Positions 9,331 through 18,085 of a stretch of DNA of 33,378 nucleotides are shown here, piece by piece. The notes under the pieces are model-generated. The model saw only the letters and a program-made list of their open reading frames with translations. It did not search any database and was not told where the DNA came from. The DNA is from Mariniblastus sp. Lineage in GTDB: Bacteria; Planctomycetota; Planctomycetia; Pirellulales; Pirellulaceae. Position 1 is the first letter of the stretch. Every line of letters begins with the position of its first letter. The stretch covers positions 1 to 33,378 of the forward strand of contig JAQWLH010000151.1 in NCBI GenBank assembly GCA_029247405.1, written 5' to 3'. The translations under genes were made by a program, and so were the position numbers.

Positions 9331-9363
9331 CCCTCAACAAGAGAAAATCACTCTTGCTGAGGG
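9331..9363 (-). terminator. Long hairpin downstream of the S9 peptidase gene, possible terminator
   Basis: Two 13-base arms (9331-9343 and 9351-9363) surround a 7-base loop. Read as minus-strand RNA the arms pair fully with one G-U pair; on the plus strand the same position is an A-C mismatch. This favours function on the minus strand, about 210 bases after the stop of the S9 peptidase. The following bases are not T-rich, so it may be an RNA-stabilising or factor-assisted 3' structure. Confidence 0.45.
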
Positions 9364-9574
9364 AGCGCAAATCAAAAATCAAATCGGCCGATCACCGGCT
9401 TGCAAAAATCCACTTGAGTTCTCGCCGGACGCTCGGCAGTCAGGTCAACCGATCGAAATATCGGCCCAACCTCAGAGCGGGAAAACCAGCCGTACTGCCT
9501 GACGACTTCAGTAGGGAAGAACCGAAGAACCAACTGAGGTCTTGTGAACATTCCCTTGTGTTTCTGCAAAACTT

Positions 9575-11728
9575 TTACTTGCTCAAGTCGCCGCTGGACT
9601 TGGTGGGCTCCTTGCAGTACCGGTCTAGCCAATCGAAAAAGACTCGATGCCAAAGCACACCATTCTGTGGCCTCATCACCCAGTGGCCCTCTTTAGGGAA
9701 ATACAAGAATCTCGATGGTACATCTTGTACTTGAGCGGCGGTGAAGGCCTCCATCCCCTGTGTCACGGGGACTCGAAAATCTTTCTCTCCGTGGATCACC
9801 ATCAAAGGCGTTTTCCAATTTCCTATAAATCGGTTCGGCGAGAACTCGTCATATTTCTTTTTGATCGCGTCGCTTTTCCAATAGGGACCACCAAGATCCC
9901 AGTTGACGAAAAACAATTCTTCAGTCGAACCATACATCGACTCAAGATTAAATACGCCGCAGTGAGCAATCATCGAACAAAAACGATCGCGATGGTTTCC
10001 CATCAGCCAGTAGACGGTATATCCGCCGAAACTTGCACCGATTGCCCCCACGCGATCGTTGTCGATGTACGACTCGGCCGTCATGCTGTCGGTGGCCGAA
10101 AGAATGTCCTTCATGGCTTGGCCGCCCCAGTCCCCGCTAATTTCGTCATTCCACGCTCGACCAAAGCCAGGCAGTCCGCGACGATTGGGAGCCACGACGA
10201 CGTAACCTTGAGCTGCCATCAAGTGGAAATTCCAGCGATAAGAAAACCACTGTCCAATTTGTCCCTGTGGGCCACCTTGGCAATAAGTCAGCATAGGCCA
10301 TTGCTTTTCAGACGTCGCATCGAAATTTGGTGGATGAATTACCCAGCAATGAATTTTTTTACCGTCCGTTGCAGTCACGTAACGTTCTTCGATTTTCGGC
10401 AGTTCAAGATGCTTGTAAATTTCACCATTAATATCGGAAATGGCTACGTCAGTACCGTCTGAAACCGAAAGGGAATGAAGTTCGGCTGGCCGCAACATAT
10501 TCGTCCGAGTCACGATGGCAGTCTTTCCATCTGGCGAAAAGCCGCGTAAACCCCAATTGAATCTTCCCTGACTAATGGGCATCGTGCTCCCATTTTGAAT
10601 TTCAATCTTGAACAACTGGTTCGTCCCTTTTTGCTCCGAATCGAAAACCAAGGCTGATGAATCGGGCATCCAAACGGGGTGGTTCGCATTTTGATCCAGA
10701 CCAACGGTGAGCTCTTTGGATGCCCCAGAGAGGAGATCAAACAGCATGATCCGATTTCGATCCGACTCAAAGCTCGCACGCTCCATCGAGTTGTACGCCA
10801 AGTATTTTCCGTCAGGTGAAAAAGTTGGATTGTTATCGTACCCCTTCGCATTCGCGGTGATGTTTCTTGGCTTCGAAGATCCATCGGTACCGACCAGATA
10901 AATATCGCTATTGGTCGATTCTGCCCAACGTTCAACGTCTTTCATCGTGAACGCGATTTGCTGGCCATCAGGCGACCAGCAAAAGTGTTCCGAGCCTGCA
11001 AAGGGCGGAACCGGACAATCAGCTTTGATTCCTTTCATCAAATCGATTGGCTCTCCAGCTACGCCGTCAGCTCCGACGGTCGCAATGTGCAGATGGCTAT
11101 ACTTGTAATCATGCCACGCATCCCAGTGTCGATACATCAATTGATCAATGATTCTCGCGTCTGCCTTGGGCAGGTCTGGGTATATTTCGTTAGGCGTCTC
11201 GTCCATTTTTACGTCAAGCGTAAAAGCGAGCATCGTCCCCTCAGGGCCGATCTTCAGATTTGCTAGTCCGTCTTTTAGGTGTGTGATTTGCGAGAGTGCT
11301 TGCGAAGCGGGATCCATTGACCAGGCCTGATTGCTCGGATCGTCTTCTTCATTTTTTGGCTGAGGCGTCCCTGAAAAGAAAATCCGTGCACCGTCTTTGG
11401 TTGACATCCAATCTAAAGCGCTAATCGAAATCCAATCCTGGGCGACGATCGTGTCTTTTCCGTCTGACAGGTTAACAATGTGTAAGTTGGAATGTCCTTT
11501 ATCGTCAGCTAATACGTATCGCCGGACGGTGTAAGCAAGTTGTTTACCGTCAGGTGACAAAGCGGACCCACCCAAGCGACCAAGCTTCCAAAGCAACTCT
11601 GGGGTCATTCGTTTCAGCGGTGCGTCGGTTGTCAACGCATCGGAATTTTGGGCAATGCTACTGGAGGCCAAAAAGCCAACGACTGCCAAACTGCAAATTG
11701 CTTGCAAAACGATCTTCTGCAAAGTCAT
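9575..11728 (-). CDS. Exported S9 family serine peptidase (prolyl oligopeptidase/acylaminoacyl peptidase type)
   Basis: The ATG at 11728 gives 717 residues and begins directly with a Sec signal (residues 1-26, ending SSSIAQ). The open frame continues to a TTG at 11887, but that would put 53 residues before the signal, so it was rejected. The N-terminal two thirds contain repeated SPDGKxLAY/W-type segments of a beta-propeller (for example near the mature N-terminus and FSPDGKYLAYNS). The C-terminal third is an alpha/beta hydrolase with the nucleophile in GASFGGY (Ser566), the acid in HGEKDFRVP (Asp650) and the base in KEGHW (His682), in the order typical of S9. It probably removes dipeptides or acylated residues from peptides in the periplasm. 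Together with the M13 and S1 enzymes, it is one of three exported peptidases in the first 12 kb. Confidence 0.93.
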   Translation of the reverse strand: MTLQKIVLQAICSLAVVGFLASSSIAQNSDALTTDAPLKRMTPELLWKLGRLGGSALSPDGKQLAYTVRRYVLADDKGHSNLHIVNLSDGKDTIVAQDWISISALDWMSTKDGARIFFSGTPQPKNEEDDPSNQAWSMDPASQALSQITHLKDGLANLKIGPEGTMLAFTLDVKMDETPNEIYPDLPKADARIIDQLMYRHWDAWHDYKYSHLHIATVGADGVAGEPIDLMKGIKADCPVPPFAGSEHFCWSPDGQQIAFTMKDVERWAESTNSDIYLVGTDGSSKPRNITANAKGYDNNPTFSPDGKYLAYNSMERASFESDRNRIMLFDLLSGASKELTVGLDQNANHPVWMPDSSALVFDSEQKGTNQLFKIEIQNGSTMPISQGRFNWGLRGFSPDGKTAIVTRTNMLRPAELHSLSVSDGTDVAISDINGEIYKHLELPKIEERYVTATDGKKIHCWVIHPPNFDATSEKQWPMLTYCQGGPQGQIGQWFSYRWNFHLMAAQGYVVVAPNRRGLPGFGRAWNDEISGDWGGQAMKDILSATDSMTAESYIDNDRVGAIGASFGGYTVYWLMGNHRDRFCSMIAHCGVFNLESMYGSTEELFFVNWDLGGPYWKSDAIKKKYDEFSPNRFIGNWKTPLMVIHGEKDFRVPVTQGMEAFTAAQVQDVPSRFLYFPKEGHWVMRPQNGVLWHRVFFDWLDRYCKEPTKSSGDLSK

Positions 11729-12038
11729 TTCGATACCTGTTTTATTTACGGAGCTGTAGGTGTTTACCGAAGACGAGTGTCGCGGCACATTCTCAAATAT
11801 ACTCGTCAGACTTCGCAAATACACGGGGCTGAACAAATCACTATCAATAATTTTTGTCCGGTAGGCCCCCCGGAATACGTTGAACAAAATGTAGAAACCA
11901 ACACAATGACTTCAAACCACTCGACTTGTTGCCTTTAAGATTTGCTGCTAATAAACAGATCAAAGTCGATTTCCCGGAAAAAAGCGTGCGCGCATGTCCT
12001 CGCTTCTTATTGCAAGAATCATTTAGGATGCAACTGAA
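11729..12038. other. Divergent promoter region between S9 peptidase and YceI genes
   Basis: The two genes start about 310 bases apart and point away from each other, so both promoters should lie here. I could not pick a confident -35/-10 pair for either. The YceI side carries TAGGATG about nine bases before its ATG. Confidence 0.4.
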
Positions 12039-12647
12039 ATGACCAAGGCTCGTCAATTCGCTGTCGTGTTGTTAATTACATTCCTTTCCATGGTTGGAAT
12101 CCAACCCTCGTTTTCACAAGTGCCGTCCAAAACCGAGGAGCCGATTCAATATAAAATTGACAAAGGACACTCTTCCATTGTGTTTGCCGTTAGCCACTTT
12201 GGAATCAGTTACGTTTACGGCCGATTCAACGACTTTTCCGGCAATTTTGCGCTTCAAGGAGGGGAACTCACTACGTCGGGATTCTCTTTCATCGTGAACG
12301 CCAAAACCATCGACACGAATAATTCCGCGCGTGACAAACATCTCCGAAGCCGAGATTTTTTTGACACCGAACAATTCCCCAAAATCAAGTTTGTAACCAC
12401 CGGATTTACCAAAGTAGATAGCACCTATCAAATTACTGGCGACTTGACGATGCATGGCCAAACGCGATCCGTAACAATGCCAGTTAAACTTGTCGGAATC
12501 GGCAAAGGACCTTTCGATTCGCAACGAGCCGGCTACATGGCTAAATTTACGCTTAAGCGAGACGCTTTTGGGATCGACAAATTGGCCGGCCAAATCGGCA
12601 ATAACATTGCCGTCACTTTCAGCTTCGTTGGCGTCAAGCAGCGCTAA
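12039..12647 (+). CDS. Secreted YceI-like lipid-binding protein
   Basis: The 202-residue product starts with a Sec signal (about 1-27, ending SFSQ). The mature part is one YceI beta-barrel domain: it opens with YKIDKGHSSIVFAVSHFGIS, the classic start in which the protein displays the DxxHSxxxFxVxH pattern, and closes with the strand IAVTFSFVGV. YceI proteins bind polyisoprenoid or fatty-acid-like ligands in the periplasm; a role in stress or isoprenoid-quinone handling is often proposed, but the ligand here is unknown. A Shine-Dalgarno-like TAGGATG precedes the ATG. The gene converges with the membrane protein at 12754 and no strong terminator lies in the 106 bases between them. Confidence 0.92.
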   Translation: MTKARQFAVVLLITFLSMVGIQPSFSQVPSKTEEPIQYKIDKGHSSIVFAVSHFGISYVYGRFNDFSGNFALQGGELTTSGFSFIVNAKTIDTNNSARDKHLRSRDFFDTEQFPKIKFVTTGFTKVDSTYQITGDLTMHGQTRSVTMPVKLVGIGKGPFDSQRAGYMAKFTLKRDAFGIDKLAGQIGNNIAVTFSFVGVKQR

Positions 12648-12753
12648 ACGAGTTGCCGCACGACAAGCAAAAACGACATACTCCTCGCCTGATCAAGCCT
12701 TGGTCGAGCTGGCAGGCCGTTGGCGTCAACCCGCTCAATAAAAACACATCGAA

Positions 12754-13617
12754 TCAAACTTCGCCCGTGGGTTTGGCGGGGGGAAACGGCGTGTCAGAAC
12801 GAGAGGATTCCTCGTCCAAGCCAATTGTGTGGAGAATCGCAATTTTCTGCCAAATCTTACGCGACAAACCCGTCGTCAGTGTTTCAAGTTCAGACGCCGA
12901 AGCCATCGCGACACCGTCGTCAAATTCCTGAACATAGACGGCTGCAATTTTTCCCGTCAGCGAAAGCATCTCACTGCAATAATCAAGATAACGCCGCAAT
13001 TGAAATTCACTCATTTCCAATTTGGGTGATAGGCCCGTGTTCGGGTACGGCCTTTTGGACATGATTCGATGTGGGTCTTTAGTCAACTGGTGCATGTCAA
13101 TGACGTGTGCAATCGAACGCAATTCGTGAAGTGCCTTTAACGCCCGCTGACGTTTGTATCGCGTCTCAAAAGACAACAAGAAGAAGATTGCCGCCCCAAT
13201 TAAAACGACATCGTTTATTCCTGCCTCCATCAGGGTGACGACGTCATCAATCCCGCTTTGATTGGCCATGTCAAGCTCAAGCAATTCAACGGTGCCCTGG
13301 ACTTGTTGCTTCGTTTCGTCCTGGCCTATTTGATAACTGAATTTCCCCTTTGCTTCGCTGCTCCCCGTGTCAGCCAAAAAATAAAACGGCACCAAAGCGA
13401 AAATCACAATCAAAACACAAATTGCCCACGTTAATACGCGAAGCCACTTAACAGGGCGACCAATCCACTCCGCTCTGGACTGCATGTTTTCAGAGATGAC
13501 GCAAAGTTGAGCGCAGACTTTCTGTAAGCCTGAGTCAGGAAATCGTTCCCTAATACGTTGTTGCAGTTTTTGGATTGTTTTGACAATCCGGTCTGGCTGA
13601 AGTGTGTCGACTTTCAT
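12754..13617 (-). CDS. Two-helix membrane protein of unknown function
   Basis: The 287 residues contain transmembrane segments at about 61-81 and 134-150. The first 60 residues are soluble and helix-prone, and the loop between the helices (about 52 residues) is polar. After the second helix comes a soluble domain with a striking conserved-looking stretch, AHVIDMHQLTKDP, at about 170-182. The C-terminal half continues with amphipathic helices and ends in a Ser/Pro-rich tail. The start is the ATG at 13617; no clear Shine-Dalgarno sequence supports it. No known domain is recognised. The layout (short N-domain, two helices, cytoplasmic C-domain) would suit a sensor or scaffold, but that is speculation. 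Confidence 0.75.
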   Translation of the reverse strand: MKVDTLQPDRIVKTIQKLQQRIRERFPDSGLQKVCAQLCVISENMQSRAEWIGRPVKWLRVLTWAICVLIVIFALVPFYFLADTGSSEAKGKFSYQIGQDETKQQVQGTVELLELDMANQSGIDDVVTLMEAGINDVVLIGAAIFFLLSFETRYKRQRALKALHELRSIAHVIDMHQLTKDPHRIMSKRPYPNTGLSPKLEMSEFQLRRYLDYCSEMLSLTGKIAAVYVQEFDDGVAMASASELETLTTGLSRKIWQKIAILHTIGLDEESSRSDTPFPPAKPTGEV

Positions 13618-14413
13618 CGTGGTGAGGGCTTTCCTGTCTGGATTGGCCAGAACGCTGACCGTTGAAGGGATGTTTGGTTGGTCGACCTAGTGAGTTAATG
13701 CTTTACGGTAGCGAACCTTACGGCTCTTTTGTCGCGGTTCTAAGACTTAAGTTTGTTCACAGAGACTGAATTACTTTTTTATTCCGTACTGGTGGACCGA
13801 AAATTTGTATAAATCGCATTCCGCAGTTGAGTCTGAATTTAATTTCCCCAGTGAGATGTAGACTCTCGAAAGCAAAAAGCTCAACTTCATCTTCATCCAG
13901 ATGGGAAATTTTTGGAATGCTGTATTTTATCAAAACATGTTTGATGTGGCCAAGCGAACTGCTGATGGCGTGCTTCCATGCCTGTTTTGACACCCTCTTC
14001 GACGGATTATTGCTGACGGGCCTGGTTTCAAAGACCTCCTCGGCGAAAACTTCAAGGCGCGAAGAACGACGCTATCTGCAAAAAATAAGAAGACGGGAAC
14101 GTAGGGACTTTCGTCACGCGATCAATCGCTCAAGACGCAAGAGACGCCAATTACGGGATCCCCAAACTCGCAATCAAGAGTTCGCTAAAAACCATCGCTT
14201 TAGCCGTGGTAAAGTCATTAGCCATTTGTCAGCGATGAATCGAAGCGACAGAACTCGAACTTAAGTCAGAATTTTAAACGCATTGGTTCCAGGGACACCA
14301 CCCGCGTTGGTCGCAAATGCAGAGGCGTGAAGAATTGGCCTCTCCGATGTGAAAATCATTTTACGCCCCCAATTGCCTGCTAGCTGTTTTCGAGAGAAGA
14401 ACTCAGACCTAGC

Positions 14414-14427
14414 ACACTTCCAAGTGT
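14414..14427. promoter_or_regulatory. Perfect dyad upstream of the DUF481-like gene promoter, candidate operator
   Basis: ACACTT and AAGTGT flank two bases (CC). The dyad ends ten bases before the predicted -35 box, a usual position for an activator or repressor site. No regulator is encoded next to it. Confidence 0.3.
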
Positions 14428-14436
14428 TAATCGGTG

Positions 14437-14465
14437 TTGATTCTACGTGATCCTGCTTCTATTCT
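14437..14465 (+). promoter_or_regulatory. Predicted sigma-70-type promoter of the DUF481-like gene
   Basis: TTGATT (14437-14442) and TATTCT (14460-14465) are 17 bases apart, each matching four of six consensus positions. The -10 box lies about 40 bases before the GTG start. The match is modest and planctomycete consensus may differ. Confidence 0.35.
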
Positions 14466-14505
14466 TCTCGTCTAATGAAATGGCAACTCTTCTGAGGTTA
14501 TCGAC

Positions 14506-15276
14506 GTGAAACGTTCTACGTGCCTATTTGCTTTCTTGATTTTGACTTATCTCGTTACGCCTTTGTCTGCCGACCTAAATTTCGGCTTGTCTGAAGGTGT
14601 TCTTGAAGGCTCCGTCGACGCCAATCCCTGGACTGGCTCATTTGCCTTTGGGCTTAATGGAAAATCTGGAAATAGCACCAATCTTGACATTAACATGACG
14701 GTGAATGCAGCTCGTGAAACTGAAGTCTCAAAGACAACTTTGTTAGGCAGCTACTTTTACAGCTCCAATGATATTGCAACGGTCACAGATCGTTTTTTTG
14801 GACAAGCTCGTCAGGAACGCAAACTGGCTCAGCCAAGGTTGTCAATCTTTTATCAGGGCCAATATGACTGGGACCGATTTAAAGCATACGATTATCGGTT
14901 AGCGCTGCACGGTGGTTTAGGGTTTGAAGTATTCAAATTAGATGACCACTCTTTTGATTTGCGTTTTGGTGCTGGTGCGTCGAAAGAGTTCGGCACGCTT
15001 GGATCCGGTTGGATTCCCGAACTGCAGTTCGGCGGCGATTGGAAACGCCAGTTAACGGATACCGTGAAGGTCTTTGCGTCCTTTGACTATTATCCCAACG
15101 TTGAGGACTTTACTGACTTTCGCTTCGTCACCAATGCGGGACTTGAATTTGTGGTAGACGCTGAGCGCAACATCAATTTCCGAATGTTTGCACTCGATCG
15201 CTTCGATAGTACGCCCGTAGCCGGCAACAAGGACAATGACATTGATTACGGAATTGCCGTCGTTCTTGGCTTTTAA
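14506..15276 (+). CDS. Outer-membrane beta-barrel protein, DUF481-like (YdiY type)
   Basis: The gene starts with GTG at 14506, supported by GAGG eight bases upstream and by the Sec signal peptide that begins there (about 1-22, ending LSADL). The 256-residue product is made of alternating hydrophobic and polar beta strands and ends in Phe (AVVLGF), a common last residue of barrels inserted by the BAM complex. Segments such as WTGSFAFGLNGKSGNS near residue 42 and the later RLALHGGLGFEVF match DUF481 proteins, which are small barrels of unclear function, in some bacteria acid-induced. It is followed by the HAMP protein on the same strand after about 275 bases, so they are probably separate units. 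Confidence 0.85.
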   Translation: MKRSTCLFAFLILTYLVTPLSADLNFGLSEGVLEGSVDANPWTGSFAFGLNGKSGNSTNLDINMTVNAARETEVSKTTLLGSYFYSSNDIATVTDRFFGQARQERKLAQPRLSIFYQGQYDWDRFKAYDYRLALHGGLGFEVFKLDDHSFDLRFGAGASKEFGTLGSGWIPELQFGGDWKRQLTDTVKVFASFDYYPNVEDFTDFRFVTNAGLEFVVDAERNINFRMFALDRFDSTPVAGNKDNDIDYGIAVVLGF

Positions 15277-15552
15277 AGCAACGAATAAACAGGAAGTTTT
15301 TTCGATGGCGCTGAATTATTTTGACCTCATGCTGGACGCCCTGTTCAGAATCTCGCCTTTTTGATTAGAGGCCTGTGAGGAGAGTCACCGATCGAAGCGG
15401 TGTGAGGTTTGAATGTTGCTTTTTTGCATCATCTTTGGGGATGGGAAGCGATATCTGAATTTGCGTAAAACTACGAATTGATTCGTCGTACGAGTAACGT
15501 ATGTTTGGATATCTCATAGAACTTCTCTTCTTATTATTGTTTGAGCTCATCC

Positions 15553-16065
15553 ATGGACAAGCAGACGCAAAAGTCACTCCGTAAAAAGATATACATCAAC
15601 CGTGAAGTACAAAAAAAGCTAATCGTTCAGCACATCATGCACTGCTGTTTTTACATGAGTGCCATCTTGTTGACCGTCGTGATTTGGGCTGCCCTTCGTG
15701 ACCCGTCGGAGCCAATTGTTAATTACGTCTATCAAGCGTGTTTGTATTTTGCACCCGCAATTTTGGCCAGCTTAATCCTATTGCCGCTTTTTCTTTATGA
15801 TCATCTAAAGGAAAGCCACCGTGTTGTCGGTCCAATCCATCGAATTAAAGCCGAAATGAAAGCGTTGGCCGAAGGCGGTTCCGCCAAAGAAATTCGTTTT
15901 CGAAAGGATGACCACTGGGCTGATTTGGCGACTGAATTTAACCGTTTGTCAAACGCGGTCGCTGAACAACGCCTTGAATTGCAACGACTCAAAATTGGCG
16001 CTCGCTCAAAAACACCTTCAAACTTCTCCGACGAGCAAAGCAAAAAAGCAAGCTTTTCGGGTTAA
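15553..16065 (+). CDS. Membrane protein with two helices and a C-terminal HAMP domain, no output domain
   Basis: The ATG at 15553 gives 170 residues; a TTG twelve bases upstream was not used. Transmembrane segments lie at about 27-47 and 62-83, separated by a short loop. A HAMP-like linker follows at about 84-136: it has the Pro-containing start VVGPIHRIKAEMKALAEG, the acidic-aromatic connector and the second helix DLATEFNRLSNAV. A short coiled coil and a polar tail end the protein. HAMP normally couples a sensor to a kinase, cyclase or methyl-accepting domain; here none follows before the stop codon, and no kinase gene is adjacent. It may act as a partner in a complex or modulate an unlinked protein. 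Confidence 0.75.
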   Translation: MDKQTQKSLRKKIYINREVQKKLIVQHIMHCCFYMSAILLTVVIWAALRDPSEPIVNYVYQACLYFAPAILASLILLPLFLYDHLKESHRVVGPIHRIKAEMKALAEGGSAKEIRFRKDDHWADLATEFNRLSNAVAEQRLELQRLKIGARSKTPSNFSDEQSKKASFSG

Positions 16066-16111
16066 TCGGCAATGCACTCGATTGTTTGGGTACCCGTCTG
16101 GTGGCATCAAG

Positions 16112-16133
16112 CTGTCGCAGTCTAATGCGGCAG
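16112..16133 (+). terminator. Hairpin between convergent genes, possible terminator of the HAMP protein gene
   Basis: Arms 16112-16119 and 16126-16133 pair over eight positions with one U-G pair when read as plus-strand RNA, around a six-base loop. On the other strand that pair becomes an A-C mismatch. It lies 47 bases after the plus-strand stop and before the convergent gene; only a short T-run follows. Confidence 0.4.
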
Positions 16134-16222
16134 AAGTTTGGTGCCCACACGCAGATTACGGCTCGCGGCTAACAGTCAGCAAATTCAAGCGAAAATGCGA
16201 GAACGCTTTGATCCCCGAAGCG

Positions 16223-17485
16223 TCACTGTCCTGAAATGCAATACAGGTCGCTGAAGCTGCGCAAGACAATCTGATTCCCCTTGATCGCTGGCGACGCCTT
16301 GAAGCCATCTCCAATCTGGGTGGTGCCGAGGCTTTCAAACTTGTCACTGGCCTTAAAAAAGTGGACCTTTCCGGATTCACTTAAGGCCATAATTTTCTCG
16401 CCATCAAATACCGGTGACGCGGCAAAACTACCACCAATCCTCTCTCGCCAAATCGTCTCTCCCGATTTAGGGTTAAAGCAAGACGCAATCCCCTTGTCGC
16501 TGACCATAAATAAACGTTTACCAATCACGAGTTGCGAGGATTTTCTTGCAATTGATTTGCTCGCCGTCCATTTAACATGAGATTTAGTTACATCACCTTC
16601 TCCGGTCGGGTCAACGCTTAGCATTTTCCCCATTCCATTGGTCACGATGACGCAACCATTTTGCGTCATCACGGGCCGAGAGGAAGCGTTCATCCCACCA
16701 TGGTATGCCGTCCAAATCGGTTTGCCTGATCGCGCGTGATAGGCGATCGTCGCGACTGCACTTGGATAAACCAAAACAGGTTCACCGTCGATTTGAAAGA
16801 TGGAGCCAGTGCAGTAGGCCTTCATCAAGTCCCCGACTTCAGTGCCGTATTTGATATCGCGATCTGTTTTCCAGATCGTTTCGCCCGTTGATTTATCCAA
16901 GGCAACCACGTACTGAAGATCCGCACCGTCATAAGCAACGATCAACAAATTTTCAAATAGTATTGGTGACGAACCTGGACCACGATAGTGATCACACTTC
17001 AGGTCTTTTCTCTGCCAGATCACACTTCCAGTTTGAGTATCTAAACAAGTCGTGCCATAACTCCCAAAGTGTAAGTAAACTCGCCCCTTTTCAATCACCG
17101 GCGTGGGGCTCGCATAACTGTTGGTCGGGTGACAAAACGCAGGATCGGTATTCTCATGGATAAGCTTGTCCATGACGATCTTTCCAGATGCAAGATCCAC
17201 ACACAATGCGGACATTTTCTTGCCGTCTTCCGTTGCAGTGGTGAGCCAAATTTGATCACCCCAAATCACAGGTGAAGACCAAGCCTTGCCGTGAATCGGC
17301 GTTTTCCATTTGATGTTTTTGGCAACTGATAAATCCAGTGGAATTTTTGCTCCAATTGCCTGACCATTACCGGCGGGACCGCGATACTCCGGCCAATTTT
17401 GCGCAGCAGAATCTTCTTGAGCGACTGCAAGGCAAGCGAAAAGAAGGAGTAGTAGGCTGGATTGAGATAATAATTTTGCGTTCAT
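16223..17485 (-). CDS. Secreted PQQ-type beta-propeller repeat protein
   Basis: From the ATG at 17485 the product has 420 residues with a Sec signal (about 1-23, ending LAVAQ). A TTG at 17503 would add six residues and was not used. The mature N-terminus has WPEYRGPAGNGQ, the opening typical of planctomycete PQQ-like domain proteins. It continues with repeated blades of the form GxxxWxT and ALDxxTGExxWKT (for example SGKIV, TGSVIWQR, TGETIWKT, SGKPIWTA, SGETIWRE), which make a seven- or eight-bladed propeller similar to BamB and quinoprotein dehydrogenases. No calcium/PQQ catalytic residues can be assigned, so it is more likely a binding or scaffolding propeller than an enzyme. It probably sits in the periplasm. 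Confidence 0.88.
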   Translation of the reverse strand: MNAKLLSQSSLLLLLFACLAVAQEDSAAQNWPEYRGPAGNGQAIGAKIPLDLSVAKNIKWKTPIHGKAWSSPVIWGDQIWLTTATEDGKKMSALCVDLASGKIVMDKLIHENTDPAFCHPTNSYASPTPVIEKGRVYLHFGSYGTTCLDTQTGSVIWQRKDLKCDHYRGPGSSPILFENLLIVAYDGADLQYVVALDKSTGETIWKTDRDIKYGTEVGDLMKAYCTGSIFQIDGEPVLVYPSAVATIAYHARSGKPIWTAYHGGMNASSRPVMTQNGCVIVTNGMGKMLSVDPTGEGDVTKSHVKWTASKSIARKSSQLVIGKRLFMVSDKGIASCFNPKSGETIWRERIGGSFAASPVFDGEKIMALSESGKVHFFKASDKFESLGTTQIGDGFKASPAIKGNQIVLRSFSDLYCISGQ

Positions 17486-18085
17486 AAAGATTAAACCTAC
17501 CAAAAAATGTCGTCGTCATCTTAATCCAATTGAAAACGCAAGTGGAACGCTTTCGGCTCAGGATCAAGTTCTTTCAGGCTTTTCCAGAGCAGCAAAGAAA
17601 CGAACGATGATAATCTCTGCTCTTTTCAGGGGTTTGGATCGTCTTTGAGGCGTTTGTCACTCGTTTTCCGTTACTTTACGAAAGTATATCGAGTCAAGGA
17701 TCGATTATTGCCCATCAGCCAGCCGTCGTCGCAAAATCGTGACGACGATTTAATCCGTGAGAATCGAGAAGAAACTGCACGCCAAGGGACCACTCATGAC
17801 CACAGCGCAAGCTTTGGGTGGCGTTGCCAACAACCCGATGAATTCACAAACAACCACCACTAACCGATGCACCTCATTAAGTTCGCGAATGTGGCACTGG
17901 CTGAATTAAGAAACATCGCGTTCCGATTAAGCCACCCGTTGTTTAATACACACCGTCTTCAGAATGTTGAGACGCCTTTGACAACTGGACACACCGGAAT
18001 TTAATACCCGATTGCCGGCAGAATCCGTTAGCCTTAGGGTTGCTTCCGATCGCCGATGCGGATCAATCGAGACCTCAGCCAAAAG
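17486..18085. other. Gene-poor spacer upstream of the PQQ-propeller gene
   Basis: About 600 bases hold no supported gene. The side near 17486 must contain the promoter of the propeller gene, and the side near 18085 lies downstream of the sugar isomerase-like gene. A TTG-started plus frame at 17645-17863 looks like chance. No RNA gene or strong terminator was seen. Confidence 0.45.

Larger units (their letters stand above)
13618..14505. other. Spacer with weak overlapping frames and a promoter region on the right
   Basis: No gene is well supported in about 890 bases. A minus frame (13757-13993, GTG start) and a plus frame (13827-14264, TTG start, very Arg-rich C-terminus) overlap each other; neither has a good ribosome site or known family. 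A 6-bp inverted repeat lies at 14321-14326 with 14338-14343. The right end carries the likely promoter of the outer-membrane protein gene. Confidence 0.4.

Noticed and set aside
11729-11887. N-terminal extension of the S9 peptidase to a TTG
   Set aside because: It would place 53 residues in front of a clear signal peptide.
13757-14264. Overlapping minus (13757-13993) and plus (13827-14264) frames
   Set aside because: GTG and TTG starts, poor ribosome sites, and they exclude each other; the plus frame ends in an unusually Arg-rich tail.
15365-15517. Possible 50-residue minus-strand peptide diverging from the HAMP gene
   Set aside because: Only a weak purine-rich stretch before the ATG, and 35 bases are too few for two divergent promoters.
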